Source: Ypsolopha sequella (Eukaryota; Arthropoda; Insecta; Lepidoptera; Ypsolophidae). Taken from it: 64,000 bases of DNA. This document shows, one piece after another, positions 37,089 to 48,203 of this stretch. The number at the start of each line of letters is the position of its first letter. Within the stretch, counting starts at the first letter, position 1. The stretch lies in assembly GCA_934047225.1 (NCBI GenBank), contig OW204001.1:6742201-6806200 (forward strand). Direction: 5' to 3'. A model generated the notes under the pieces. It did not search any database and was not told where the DNA came from. It was given only the letters and a program-made list of their open reading frames with translations. The translations under genes were made by a program, and so were the position numbers.

Positions 37089-39577
37089 GAGATCTATTAG
37101 ACAAACGATCGGACGTACACTATAATCTATCCCCTGGTTTATTCGTCCAAGTCTACCCCTTATGGATTGTACAGAAAGCGTAAGGAAATGCGACCATTGC
37201 CGAAGAGTGGCAAAGCCAAGCCTTATTTATCACCTATCTACAGTTCGTGCCAGTACAGAACGCGGGCGTGAATTAGTCATAGATTGCTTCTCAAAGCCTC
37301 TTGAATTAAAACTTCGACGAGGAAGGGGATAACGCGCGGGTGACATCTTTAACGCACACGCTTTTTGTCCTGACTGTACCTTCGATAAAAGTTATAGTTG
37401 GGCACTTTTGTTGCTTGATATGATAAGATTGCTTACATAGAAATTGTTACATGATTGTAAGTTTTTTGGTGACGGTAAATGTGGTAAAAGCAAATGATAA
37501 GGTTGTGTGAAAATTGAAATGTAAATAATGTATTTACAGGTTTACAGCATGAAATGCTTTCGGTCATTTTGTATGTAGCTACCATTCTCCAAAATGTGTT
37601 TTGTATATTTTGTAATATATTGTTGAAATAAACGTACAGGGCGTTGATTCTGGTTTTATATGCAATAAAATAGCACGAACAGAGGCAAATCGAAGGTTTT
37701 TGTAGGAAAAGTTTCCTCGTCTGCCTTTGACATTATATCGAATGACGCCAGAATCGGTGCTTAGTTGTTGTAGTATTAGTAGGTTGTATCTCCGAATCTC
37801 GTGACCAATTTCAATCCTTTTATAGAGAATTTAATGTGTATTAGAATTTTTTAGAAACATTTATTAATTATTATATACTTATACGAATAAAGAATTTCTG
37901 CAAAACCTTTTATACACCTCAGTGGTTTTTCGTAGATTAGACACAGTAGTTTAATACTAATTACTTTAGTGTAGCTAGTTCGTTCTGTGACCCATCTGTT
38001 AAGTTTAATTTATATGCAAAGCATCTTGATTCCATATATTATTTACTTTCCATTGATTTTTAACATAGTTTATATACACGTACTGTTTTGTCTATTGTAT
38101 TTTTAGATTTAATTTTACTGTGCTCAACCAACCACATCAATGTGTTATTATTTGCAATTCTTGTAATAATTGTTATGTTATGTACCAAAACTAGCCTTCC
38201 AAATATATTAGCTAGTAGCCCAATTTCGTAATGTTAAGTGCCCTATTGTGTATATATTATTTAATTTATATTCGTCCCTATGCTAGTGTCACCGAATTTC
38301 GATCTTATCTCGATATTGAAAAAGTGTAAATTGCCTTGCGAAGACAGCATTTATATCATATCCAATGTTCTTATGAAGCATCGAGTATTGCTCAGTGAAT
38401 GTCTTCATTGATGTTCGCATTATCATATCTCGAACGAGGAAACAATCAACAACGTTAGGAAACTAGAACAGATGTGACGTCATACGTCTTGACAAACTCT
38501 CCCACTGTAATACAACAATGCTTGTACCTACGTTTTGATACTCCAGTAACGTTTGATCTTTCCACATTTAAATGGACAGTAGAATAGGCCACTTTGTGAA
38601 TATATTGTTGGATTAGCATTTTCAATCTACATGAACCTAATTAGGTCTGAAAATGGGGACAGTTTAGCCTTAGATTTTAGCAGAATTTTGTTTACTAACA
38701 TACTTTAGTCTTTTATATCACATGTGAAATTATTTATTTATATCCACATTATAATGTAAAGTAAAGAAATATTCTAGTCATATATCTACGTGTTTCGTGC
38801 AACAAACAAAATTTACATTTAATTTTTATCTGTGATCGAATTTTAAGTGAATTTATTTTTGCAATAGTAGAACCATACATTATTGGGTTTTAATTTTTAA
38901 CGTTGGTTTTAACAATTCCGGTCAGTCAAGGTTGCCACAGGGTAATTTTGTATCTAAAAATTATAATGGACAAAATTACGAACAAATGTTCATGAAATAA
39001 TAATGATCTATTGTTATATTTTTGAAAATATAATTTCATGGTAAATTAATTCTCAAAGATTTTATACTCGATATTTACTAGATTTAATAAAGTTTTAGAA
39101 ATTTATTTTACAAATTGAATACAGAGTGCAAATATCTTAGAAGGGTTGGTTTTTTTAGTTGTTTAAAGACATCTTGTTTATTGTTTAGATAGTGGGTACA
39201 AGAATTACGTTTGGGCTCCTATTTAGTTTTTTCACATTATTTAAACATTAGGTATATTTCATATTTAGGTGGTTCTCTAATATTACCATCAAACTGTTAA
39301 AAAGTGCCAACTCAAGTGTAAGAAAAAAATCTTACAACGAAATAAAATGAGTAACTGTAAGATAAATAAGTTTGAAAAATCTTGGTAGTAGAAAAAATAT
39401 CTTCATGCATGTATTGGGTGGCTCATTATAAATGTACCTAACGTGTATTTCTTTGGCAGATATTCTTCCAACTAAACCGTCATAGAAATATCTTGATGTC
39501 TTCTACTAGAATATAGTTTGTAAATAATTTCAAGATACTGGTTGATTGTAAACCAGAATGAACCTGTATGAGCCACG
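37089..39577. other. AT-rich gene-free stretch downstream of MMD
   Basis: No open frame, tRNA or clear repeat was recognised. ATTGTTGAAATAAACGTACA near 37622 and later AATAAA sites could be polyadenylation signals of a long MMD 3' UTR, but nothing shows which is used. Confidence 0.35.
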
Positions 39578-40114
39578 TTGGCGTAACTAGGATTTGTAGC
39601 TGGGGGGGGGGGGGGGGGGGCATTCAGCTCTAATTTACCAAACCATCAGTTGTGGAATTGTGTAAGAAACGTACGATTTTAATTGGGATTTGTCAGTTGG
39701 TATTTTTTGTTTTTAGAATTACTTGAATTTTTGTAAAATGAACATAATGCAACCGACCCATGCTTTATTTCAAAATTTTCATTTTTCAAGATGTAGTTAT
39801 TTTTTTCTAGATTAGACTACTTTCAGATATTATTTGACAGTTAAAAACTTTTGTGAAACCCTATAATTGGTCTTTGTTTGTATACTTACTTATAAGTTTA
39901 CCACTATTATTTAAAATGACGATGTTTTTTTTAAATAAGCATATTGTAATTGACTGTTGGGTTTCCGAATAAAAATTATTAAAAAAAATATTATTATTAA
40001 AAACGTACGGTTTAAGCTGTCAAATGAATGCGATTTTCTTACACAATTTCACCCCTGTTCTCTATAAGAGATCGTAATCGACCCCTCCCCCTACTCCCTA
40101 CCTAGTTACGCCTA
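39578..40114. repeat. Element with GGCGTAACTAGG inverted ends and a 20-G run
   Basis: TTGGCGTAACTAGG at 39578 is mirrored by CCTAGTTACGCCTA near 40114. GTGTAAGAAA...AAACGTAC arms inside are also inverted. A run of about 20 Gs follows the left end and a C-rich block precedes the right end. Confidence 0.6.
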
Positions 40115-40750
40115 TGATAAGATAAGCCATATTTTGTCTTAAGGAACAAAAACGGTGGCGCCACCTACCCGTTGTTATTATTCTGTATGGATGGTTGTTT
40201 GTAGGATAAAATGAAAAATAGGAAAAGGCAATCAGCCAATCAGGGAGTACAATATGTGACCAATGAAAGATGAACTTTCCTTAAATTGTTATATGAAATC
40301 TATACTATTTCAAGACTTGATATATTTCCATCTTTATATCCCACTTCTACATTTTATAACTTAGCTATTTCCCACCATAAAGTAAAAATTGTATAATGTC
40401 GACATGTAGAGCGTTATTTTGATGTTGAGCAGATATTCCGGACATAGTTAAACTGGACATGAATGTATTGTACCATGATAATGATAAGATCAAGTCTGCA
40501 TCTAATTGAATAGTTCCAGTGATTGTCTCATTCCTTCTGGATATACATAATAGTGTTAGTTCTTAATTGTTACCTTTGATAACGGACCCAGGTATAGTTT
40601 TGTAGAGGTTTTTGGGAACTTAATAAAATTTTACAAATACATAGTTGCGTTTATATAAATAATTTATTATATGGCTTCCATTTTATGAATTATTTTCAAT
40701 TAGTGATGTTGGCCTATTTGTTAGTAATAAAAGTAGAAAAGTCACACCAA

Positions 40751-42796
40751 TTACATTTTTGATACTGTTTTAATGCCTAAGATAGCTAAACACTTCTCCA
40801 TTACTATGGCAGTGACTTCACACAGCATTAATCTTTCATAGTAGATTTTTACTATTTTGCCATCTTTATCTTTTTCGACACAGTAGCATTTATCATAGAA
40901 CTCGGTAAAACATGATGATATTTCATACAAGTATTCACAAAGACTATGCAAGTATAGATCACTAGCCACCTTCATTATGACTTCAGGGAACCTAAGCAAT
41001 GCTTTACCAAGTTTCCACTCAGCATCGTGAGTCAATTTGAAGCCGGTTTTCTGGGCTTCTGCCAACAAGGTGTCGACAGATATCTGAGCGGTTCTAGCGA
41101 TGGACCTGATGCGAGTTAGAGCATACAACAGATAGACAGCAGTGTTACCCTTGTCATCTAACATTTTATCAAATGAAAACACATAGTCATTTACTCTGTT
41201 ATGTGAGAGGTCTGCATACTTGATGCAGCCATAAGCAACAGCTTCTTGCGCCTGCTTCAGTTCCTCAGGAGTTAACACCTTGTCTCGACCCTTCTCAACT
41301 AATTTATCCAAGGATCTCTTGAGTCCTTCATCAAGCAAATCAATCAGTTTTATTGTGTCCCCTGACCTAGTCTTGAATTTTTTCTTGTCTTCTCCTAAAA
41401 CCACTCCAAAACCAACATGTTCCACCTTCTGACCAGGTTTGAGGATGCCTGCTCGTCTGGCACATGCTTCTATTGTTGCAAAGTGAGTGTACTGCCCTGC
41501 ATCTGTCACATAGACGAACCTGTCGCCTTTCTCCTCCTCAACTCTATTTTTTATTGTCGCCATATCTGAGGAGTCATAGGTGTACCCTCCATCTGATTTA
41601 ACAACTGTTAAAGGTATGCCGTCATGGTTATTAGGATTTCCCCACATGATTAACCTTCCTTCATCTTCTTCTAAGAAACCACCTTCCTTTAATTCTTTAA
41701 CAACAATATCCATCCTGCTTTGGTAAAAGGACTCTCCTCTGTCAATAATTCGGATGTCCAAGCGATCATAAATCTTTTGGAACTCCTGACGAGACACATC
41801 ACAGATCATTTTCCAAGCTGTAATATAATCAGATTGTCCAGACTGTAGTTGAACCACACAGGCATAAGCTCGTTTTTTGAATGCCTCATCTTCATCAAAT
41901 CTCTTTTTGGATTCCTTATAAAATGCTTGAAGATCTGAGATTGGTGGAGACACAGTCTTGTAGGTAGGGAATTTATCTTGCAGATGAGCAATTAGCATGC
42001 CAAACTGTGTGCCCCAATCACCGAGGTGGTTAAGTCTTAAAACATCATGGTTTAGGAATTCCAACAACCTACAGATGCTATCTCCAATGATGGTTGACCT
42101 TAAGTGACCCACATGCATTTCTTTAGCAATGTTCGGTGAAGAGAAGTCAACAATCACCCTCTCCTTTTTAACTGGAGGTGGTTTGATGCCAAATCTTAAG
42201 ATACAGTTGAGAACATGTTCCGCCAAAGCTTTGTTAAGATAGATATTGAGGAAGCCTGCTCCAGCCACTTCTATCTTTTCAATGAGAGGTGATGAAGGTG
42301 TTTTATTCAGTATATTGTTGGCTACTTCTCTAGGGTTAGTCTTCACATTTTTGGCTTTTAACAGCTGTGAGATAGCCATAGCAGAGTTGCATTGGTAGTC
42401 TCCAAACTTGGGATTATTACCAGACAGAGTTATTACTATTGGTGGGTCTTCCAAATCTGGGTAGGCAGATGTTATGGCGAGCTCGAAGACGTTTTTCAAC
42501 TCGTCTAGGATACAGATGTTGCCTTCAACAGAGTTTATGTCACTGATCAGGATAGGCCTCTTTCGAGGTTCTTTTTTCACAGATTTCCCAGAACTTTCAG
42601 CTTGGATGGCGTTATTGAGAACAGCCAAGCGGAGTTGCAGCTTCTCGTTCTCAGACAGAAGTTTGTCTAGCCTTGCATCGCACACGTAGCTGAGGTCTCC
42701 TCTATCAAGCTTATTTAATTCTTCTTCGATAGCTTTCACTTCTTTTTCCGCTTTACTCGTTCGTTCTTCCAGCTTATTATGTTCTTGGTCAGCCAT
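40751..42796 (-). CDS. RARS1: Arginine--tRNA ligase, cytoplasmic (class I aminoacyl-tRNA synthetase)
   Basis: One uninterrupted frame, 681 aa (human cytosolic enzyme about 660). It charges tRNA-Arg with arginine using ATP and, in animals, sits in the multisynthetase complex. Order of parts: an N-terminal coiled coil (about 5-70, [20 protein letters not shown]...[15 protein letters not shown]), which in relatives anchors the enzyme to the complex; the ArgRS-specific N domain (about 85-200); the Rossmann core with [16 protein letters not shown] (HVGH, HIGH equivalent, residues 228-231) and [28 protein letters not shown] at about 465-475 in the KMSKS position, which is degenerate in ArgRS; and the DALR anticodon-binding domain with [13 protein letters not shown] to the C-terminus. 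The start context is ACCATGG. AATAAA lies about 85 bp past the stop. The lack of introns is notable beside its intron-rich neighbours. Confidence 0.97.
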   Translation of the reverse strand: MADQEHNKLEERTSKAEKEVKAIEEELNKLDRGDLSYVCDARLDKLLSENEKLQLRLAVLNNAIQAESSGKSVKKEPRKRPILISDINSVEGNICILDELKNVFELAITSAYPDLEDPPIVITLSGNNPKFGDYQCNSAMAISQLLKAKNVKTNPREVANNILNKTPSSPLIEKIEVAGAGFLNIYLNKALAEHVLNCILRFGIKPPPVKKERVIVDFSSPNIAKEMHVGHLRSTIIGDSICRLLEFLNHDVLRLNHLGDWGTQFGMLIAHLQDKFPTYKTVSPPISDLQAFYKESKKRFDEDEAFKKRAYACVVQLQSGQSDYITAWKMICDVSRQEFQKIYDRLDIRIIDRGESFYQSRMDIVVKELKEGGFLEEDEGRLIMWGNPNNHDGIPLTVVKSDGGYTYDSSDMATIKNRVEEEKGDRFVYVTDAGQYTHFATIEACARRAGILKPGQKVEHVGFGVVLGEDKKKFKTRSGDTIKLIDLLDEGLKRSLDKLVEKGRDKVLTPEELKQAQEAVAYGCIKYADLSHNRVNDYVFSFDKMLDDKGNTAVYLLYALTRIRSIARTAQISVDTLLAEAQKTGFKLTHDAEWKLGKALLRFPEVIMKVASDLYLHSLCEYLYEISSCFTEFYDKCYCVEKDKDGKIVKIYYERLMLCEVTAIVMEKCLAILGIKTVSKM

Positions 42797-42972
42797 GGTA
42801 GGAAATTAAATTTCTGTATCAGCTATATTTAAGATATTTTATTCAATTTTTACGAAAAATAAAAACACTTTTAGGTTAGTTACGCCAGTCAGCTAAAGTA
42901 GGATTTTTAATTCGAGACTCGTTTGACAACTCGAAAAACAAAATGTTGCCACTTTTCAGCCAGTGCTGCTCT

Positions 42973-42980
42973 TATCGATA
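42973..42980. promoter_or_regulatory. DRE-like TATCGATA motif upstream of ArgRS
   Basis: The palindrome TATCGATA lies about 177 bp upstream of the synthetase ATG. In Drosophila this is the DREF-binding core of many housekeeping promoters. Use in this species is inferred. A second TATCGATA is at 43984-43991. Confidence 0.4.
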
Positions 42981-45101
42981 TCATAAAATTGACGGCGTTT
43001 CTTATACTCGAAAACTCATACGGTCAAGTGACGCAAAATTTAACAAAAATATAACTTTACACTTTTACACAAACTTTTCGAAAAAAAATTCCACATGGTC
43101 TTTTTAAGTTTGCTTCACAGTTATTATTGAAAATAAAAACTTGCAATTTCATAATAATCGATAACGAATCTTTTAAAACCGTAACGAAATCTCAGTAATT
43201 GTCAACATAAAATACTGGTTTTGTCAAGTTTGTTAAAAAATATATTAATATATAAGTATTTATTAAATATTTATATATTTATTTATTAAAAAATATATGG
43301 GTATTTTATTTTGATCCATACTTTTCATGATACGAATATTCAGAGAACTAAAAAAACAGAAGGTGCTACAAGCGATAGTTACAGCAAATTTGATGACTTT
43401 AGCCCAGCAAATAAATGGTTTATCGTTGTTATTTTGGTCAGCTCCCTCGATTTAAATCGATAATAACCATTTACATATCGTGCATTGCATTGTAAATGAA
43501 ATGAAAAACTCGTGTCGTGTAGGTATCTACTATCAACCGTAGAGTGCGGTTCAGAAAATAGGTAACACGTCAATATATTGGTTGCATTTATATCATCCAA
43601 TCTAAAGACATGAAATTATATTTTATCCAATCATGTCGTAAAGACGTCGTTAATGCCAATATAACGGCGTATTACCTATTTTCTGAACCGCACTCTAGAA
43701 TAGTCATTCTCGGTGGCTTATTATTTGAATCGATTATAATAAAAACCCACTATTCAAAATGTATTATTCGTAAAGTCATTACGAATAAAACTGCATACTT
43801 ATATAACTAAATTACTAACGGAGCATATCTCGTATCTTGGAACAATCGAAAAATGTCTCAATCATTCAACCGATCAACAAGATGGACGTTTATCTCGATT
43901 GTAAATTTGATTGATTATGATTATCTCGATTGTTGAAATATCTCGTAAACGCGCATTACTACCATACGTCATGCTGCAGTAAATATCGATATCGACATAT
44001 CGACGTATATCTTTCCCTATTTTTATTTTTCGAATAATGGCAACACTCTATCTGTCAATGGAGTGTCTCGAATTAAAAACCTTACTTTAGTTCAGCTACC
44101 CCCGCGGTCAGTCCCCCGTTCATCAATTAAGACTTGTTGCCAGGTTCCAACACTGACAGCAGGATGACGTATACAATTTTCCACGCGTGTGACAGAGATA
44201 GCAATACAACACGTGTCGCGACCCCGATTTATGAACGCGCCCCAGAGGAGAGGTGTTTTTTTGCTCCCTGCACAATGTTCACAATTTTGACATTTTGTTT
44301 CACTACTTGACGTTTCAAACACCACCATCAACTACAACATGTTTCTCAGAATGTTTGAAACAAAGAAGAGCATAGCATGTTATATTTACTTATTTGACAA
44401 AATAACAGTAGCATAACCATATAGACCTTACCTATTTTTTTTCCACGGATGAAGAAACTGACAGTTCATGTTAAGTAATAGTGATAAATGCGCTTTTAAG
44501 TAGGCCATCAGCTACCACATAAATGCTTTAAGTGTTTGTGACGTCCTAATGGCATTGATCTCAATGAAACGTTGCACACATTTTTATATATGTTTCAATT
44601 CCCTCCGATGGCGAGATATTCAAATAGCACCGAATTGTGAAAAGGTTTCAGGTAGAAGCTATTTTCCATGTAACGGTAACTGTTTATTTGTAGAAAAGTG
44701 TATAAATTTAGTCTTTTTTACATGAACGACCTCTAGGCCAAGCAACGAAAAGGTATAGAGGGAAATGGTTGGAACACAATTTTTGACTTCGTTACGTTGT
44801 TTGGATTAGTTAGGAGGTAAACATATCCAAAGTCCCCGGCCCTAATGTCGAGGGGGGGGGGGGGGGGTTCGAAGCTCCCGTTTTTCAGTTTTTTGCATAT
44901 ATATCGAAAACTATGGGTTCTAGCGACATGAAACTTAAGACCAAATGAAAGCTGATTAAATTTTATTCAGTTAAGTTTTTCGATATCTTGTATAGTTTTC
45001 GAGATATCCTCTCTTGAATGTCTGTAATTTTGAAAAAAAAAACATTTTTGCTCTTTATGACCGGATAATTCTTCAACAATGCATCGATGTCTAAATAGCA
45101 C
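42981..45101. other. ArgRS-KATNIP intergenic stretch, left part
   Basis: Contains one MITE (43540-43697), a GC-richer patch at about 44095-44335 with no recognisable protein, an 18-G run near 44851 and repeat-like AT-rich DNA. No gene is supported. Confidence 0.4.
43540..43697. repeat. Short MITE, GAGTGCGGTTCAGAAAATAG ends, TA-flanked
   Basis: GAGTGCGGTTCAGAAAATAG and CTATTTTCTGAACCGCACTC are perfect inverted ends, each flanked by TA. About 158 bp. Confidence 0.85.
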
Positions 45102-45412
45102 CATCCATCCATCCATCAGCCTGTATTCGTCCACTGCTGGACATAGGCTTCCCCAATATTACGCCACTCTTGGCGGTCCAGCATCCTTATCCAGCCGCCG
45201 CCCGCCAGGTCCTTTAGACCGTCAATCCAACGGGCATGCACGAGGGCGGCCTACGCTACGCTTTGGTGTACGTGGTCTCCATTCCAATGCCTTTCGGCCC
45301 CAACGGTTATCATGTCGGCGACAAATATGGCCAGTCCACTGCCACTTCAACTTACTGATTCGGCAGGCTATGTCGGTCACCTTCGATCTCTGACGGATAT
45401 CTTCGTTTCGGA
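45102..45412 (-). mobile_element. 5'-truncated RTE-type LINE tail with 10-bp target duplication
   Basis: The minus strand encodes the end of a reverse-transcriptase ORF: IRQRSKVTDIACRISKLKWQ, WTGHICRR, then WGRKALEWRPRTPKRSVGRP. It ends in a (GATG)n tail, as RTE elements do. TAAATAGCAC occurs on both sides (45092-45101 and 45413-45422), which is the target-site duplication. One small indel near the Arg-Pro-Arg block breaks the frame. Relatives are at 60101-60462 and 63449-63472. Confidence 0.88.
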
Positions 45413-45661
45413 TAAATAGCACCGATGCTCATTTTAGAATATTTACTTGTAGGCCCGCTGACCAGGTGCCTCACACTTAATTAAAGAAGATCTAGGCCAT
45501 TTTAATGGGAAAATGTTTTGCTAAGACCTATTTGTGCATATATGAGTGTCTATATGAGTGTATATGACATTGGGTTAGTTTTATAAAGCACAACAATTAA
45601 GTTGAAATTGTGTTTATTATGTGAATTTACAAAAAACATTACAACAGTAGGTACCATTAAG

Positions 45662-46519
45662 TCATTTTCTTGCTCTCTTGGGGTATGAAGGACCTTGATC
45701 CTCGTCATCGTTTTCATCATCTTCTCCATCGGACCCCTGTAGGAAAACTGTCAGAAGATTCTCCTGTTCTTCTTCATCTTCGGAGTCACCTTGAGGAACC
45801 CCATTCAGTCAGTTCCCCTGGCAATTTTCGCATACTGGGGACAATTTGAGGCTTGCTTATTTGCAGCCACACTTCGAGCTGGCACAGCCTTTCGTGCATC
45901 GGCAGAAAATCATTTTCAAGATGTCGTCCGGTGCAGCTGCTAACTCACTGTGCACTGGGACTAGGCGGTTATTCTCAATCTTCCACCCGTACATCAGTGG
46001 AGGCAGGTCATTTCCCAGCCACAGCTGAACTTGGTGGAATGCTCGGAGGGAATGCTGTTTTACTGCTCCCTCGGTGGGAGGAAGACAAGAGATATCAGGC
46101 TCGATGGTGGCCACTGATTTCAAGAATGACTTGTACCTGTAATCATTGAAAGAGACCTTTTTCACTGGAGTCCCATACCACCTCCTTTCACCTGCCTTTT
46201 GTAATTGGGCGGTGGTGGAGGAAGGGTCTGAAAAGACCGCTGCTGCCTTCTGGACACCTGGCGACTTCAGATACAACTTCGCAAATACGACCTTGCTTTT
46301 TCGAAATGCGGAAGATGTGTCGCATCCAGTAAAGGCGTGCCAAAACAGCACGTCCTTGAAACCTTGTTGCTGCAGCTCTTGGGACGAGAATAAGGAATCC
46401 CTTGTCTTCCCACGTCCAGGCTTGATGAAAATAATGTCCTTATGCACATCAGCTTTAGCCATCAAGAGGACTATGAGATCGACATCTTCACCTACAATGC
46501 CGACAGCTGTTTCCGACAT
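45662..46519 (-). pseudogene. Pseudogene of a transposon-type protein with a GCD motif and Cys-rich tail
   Basis: The first 220 codons from 46519 read cleanly: EDVDLIVLLMAKAD, then FWHAFTGCDTSSAFRKSK, PLMYGWK and a Cys-rich CRCTKGCASSKCGCK. The same frame continues past TAA (after GCK) and TGA (after NCQGN) into an acidic stretch, SDGEDDENDDEDQ, ending KRARK at 45662. AATAAA lies downstream. Relatives that I recall (HAFTGCDT followed by a CxC tail) are multicopy animal proteins linked to DNA transposons. The GCD motif resembles FEN1/XPG nucleases, as in Academ elements, but this assignment is unchecked. Two in-frame stops and a missing 5' part mark it as dead. Confidence 0.6.
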
Positions 46520-46959
46520 TTTTCTCTGTGATTTTTACTCTCTTTTTTTATTTTCATTATAGATAACACGTCGATATTTCAAAAATTACAAAAAAAAAAA
46601 AGGTTTTCTTTCCACTTAAGACCTTTTAATTCTGAGATTATGGGAATTCAGGGCATGTATTTTTTTTATAAATCATCACTCATCTATCATTGATCAGAAA
46701 TATAATAAATAAGTGCTGAGAGAGGAATAAGTAGTTATTTTTAAATTATTTATTTTTAGTTATTAGTCTGAAAGTTTGAAAAATAATACAAAAACCTTCG
46801 TAACTCGGAGACCATTCATTTTCGACACCTAGTTGATAGGACTTAATTGATGGAAATGATCTCTAGTATAACTCCTTTCAAGGAATAGGTCGAATTACCA
46901 ATCATTCTGTATAATGTACCCTTTGGCTGCGCCTCTCTGCCACTGTCATCCACACACCA

Positions 46960-47150
46960 TTATATAATACCGTCTCAGTGTTTGGTATAGAACGCTGGCC
47001 CCTCAATCTTGAGACCCAGGTTCGATTCTCGGTCGGGCATGCATAAATGAGTTTTTCAGAATTTATGTGTACACATAGTATTTGTATTACCTTATACTTA
47101 CTATTGCCAAATGGGTACTTTCTAAAGCCTACTCCTCGTTTATGGCCAAA
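46960..47150 (+). repeat. tRNA-derived SINE-like sequence
   Basis: Has an A-box-like TGGTATAGAACGCTGG and a B-box-like AGGTTCGATTCTCGG at tRNA spacing. The T and acceptor stems pair poorly and unrelated AT-rich sequence follows. More like a SINE head than a tRNA gene. Confidence 0.4.
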
Positions 47151-47870
47151 CCAAAAATAATGAAAGAATGTATTATGAATAATCAACTCTTAGACAACAT
47201 ATACAACAGTTTTCTTTTTCATACCAGCAAAACTTCTACATGATTTTTTTTTTTACTGAATGATGTTTTTTGCCCCAAATTCCCTACTGCTCCTGAGTTG
47301 CTTGGCCGATTGAATTCATCTATGCTTTGATAGATAGATATACTTTATAGATATTAACATAACATAAGATTATTCAATCGAGTAATCACGTCCAAGTGAA
47401 AAGTATAATTTTCCCCTATTTCGCTCTATCAAGGACGCAGCGAGCGTCGTAACTATGCATTGCGCGCTGATATGAACGTTATTTCAATGTCGTTTCCGTT
47501 GATATTTGTAGTGACAAATATCGAGCTGCTAATTTGGCGATGGTAATCGCCTTAAGTATCACTTGTGCTAAGCTGTAAAGGAAAAAAAAATTTCGCGACA
47601 AAACCCGCAATGACCTGCATGCCATAAAAAGCATGTATTTTGTGCCCGAAGAAAGGCGATAGGTCCACCATCCAACACGTTGGGACGTAATAATCGTTGG
47701 CGAAACGCGGGTCTACAGACTGTGAACTGTGACTTGCAATGAAGAATATTGTATTGTAATGTAGGTCCATAAAACTGCTTTTGATGTTGCAATTAGCTTA
47801 TTGCAGTATGAGAGTAGATAAACATAAATATATATATAGAACTCATTGATATATAGTCGTTGACTATTGG

Positions 47871-47884
47871 GTTGTCATAGCAAC
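47871..47884 (+). promoter_or_regulatory. RFX X-box motif upstream of KATNIP
   Basis: GTTGTCATAGCAAC fits the RFX consensus GTTGYC-AT-RGCAAC at every position. It lies about 246 bp before the KATNIP ATG. RFX factors drive ciliary genes in animals, and KATNIP is a ciliary base and axoneme protein. The match is seen; its function here is inferred. Confidence 0.7.
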
Positions 47885-48129
47885 CAAGGTCAAACAAACA
47901 GCGTCAACATTATTTCTAAAGCAGCAAGTGAGTAAAATCATAATTTATGATTATGAACCAAATAAAATTCCACCGTTTACCTTTAAGTAAATATCTTTGA
48001 ATAAGACTGGTTCCATACCACTCTCTATATTCTGGCTTTTATAGATCTTTATGATATGTGTGTGTACTTTGCAATAAGCTAAATATTGGTCGAAAGCCAA
48101 AACAAGAAAAAAATTCTAATGGATAAAGA

Positions 48130-48203
48130 ATGGCAGAAGGACACAATGGGTTTGAATACACAAACGCGGGCGATGTACCATCCTGGCTTGAAGACATTAC
48201 CAA
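48130..48203 (+). CDS. KATNIP: KATNIP exon 1
   Basis: MAEGHNGFEYTNAGDVPSWL plus EDIT, with two bases of a Lys codon. The donor is GTTAGT, weaker than usual. The start is inferred from in-phase joining to exon 2; homology in this part is weak. Confidence 0.7.

Noticed and set aside
44092..44331. Cys-containing 79-codon frame on the minus strand in a GC-richer patch
   Set aside because: The Cys spacing fits no zinc-finger pattern and there are no neighbouring exons.
47552..47792. Two overlapping 70-codon frames on the minus strand
   Set aside because: No family signature, both frames equally open, no splice or polyadenylation context.
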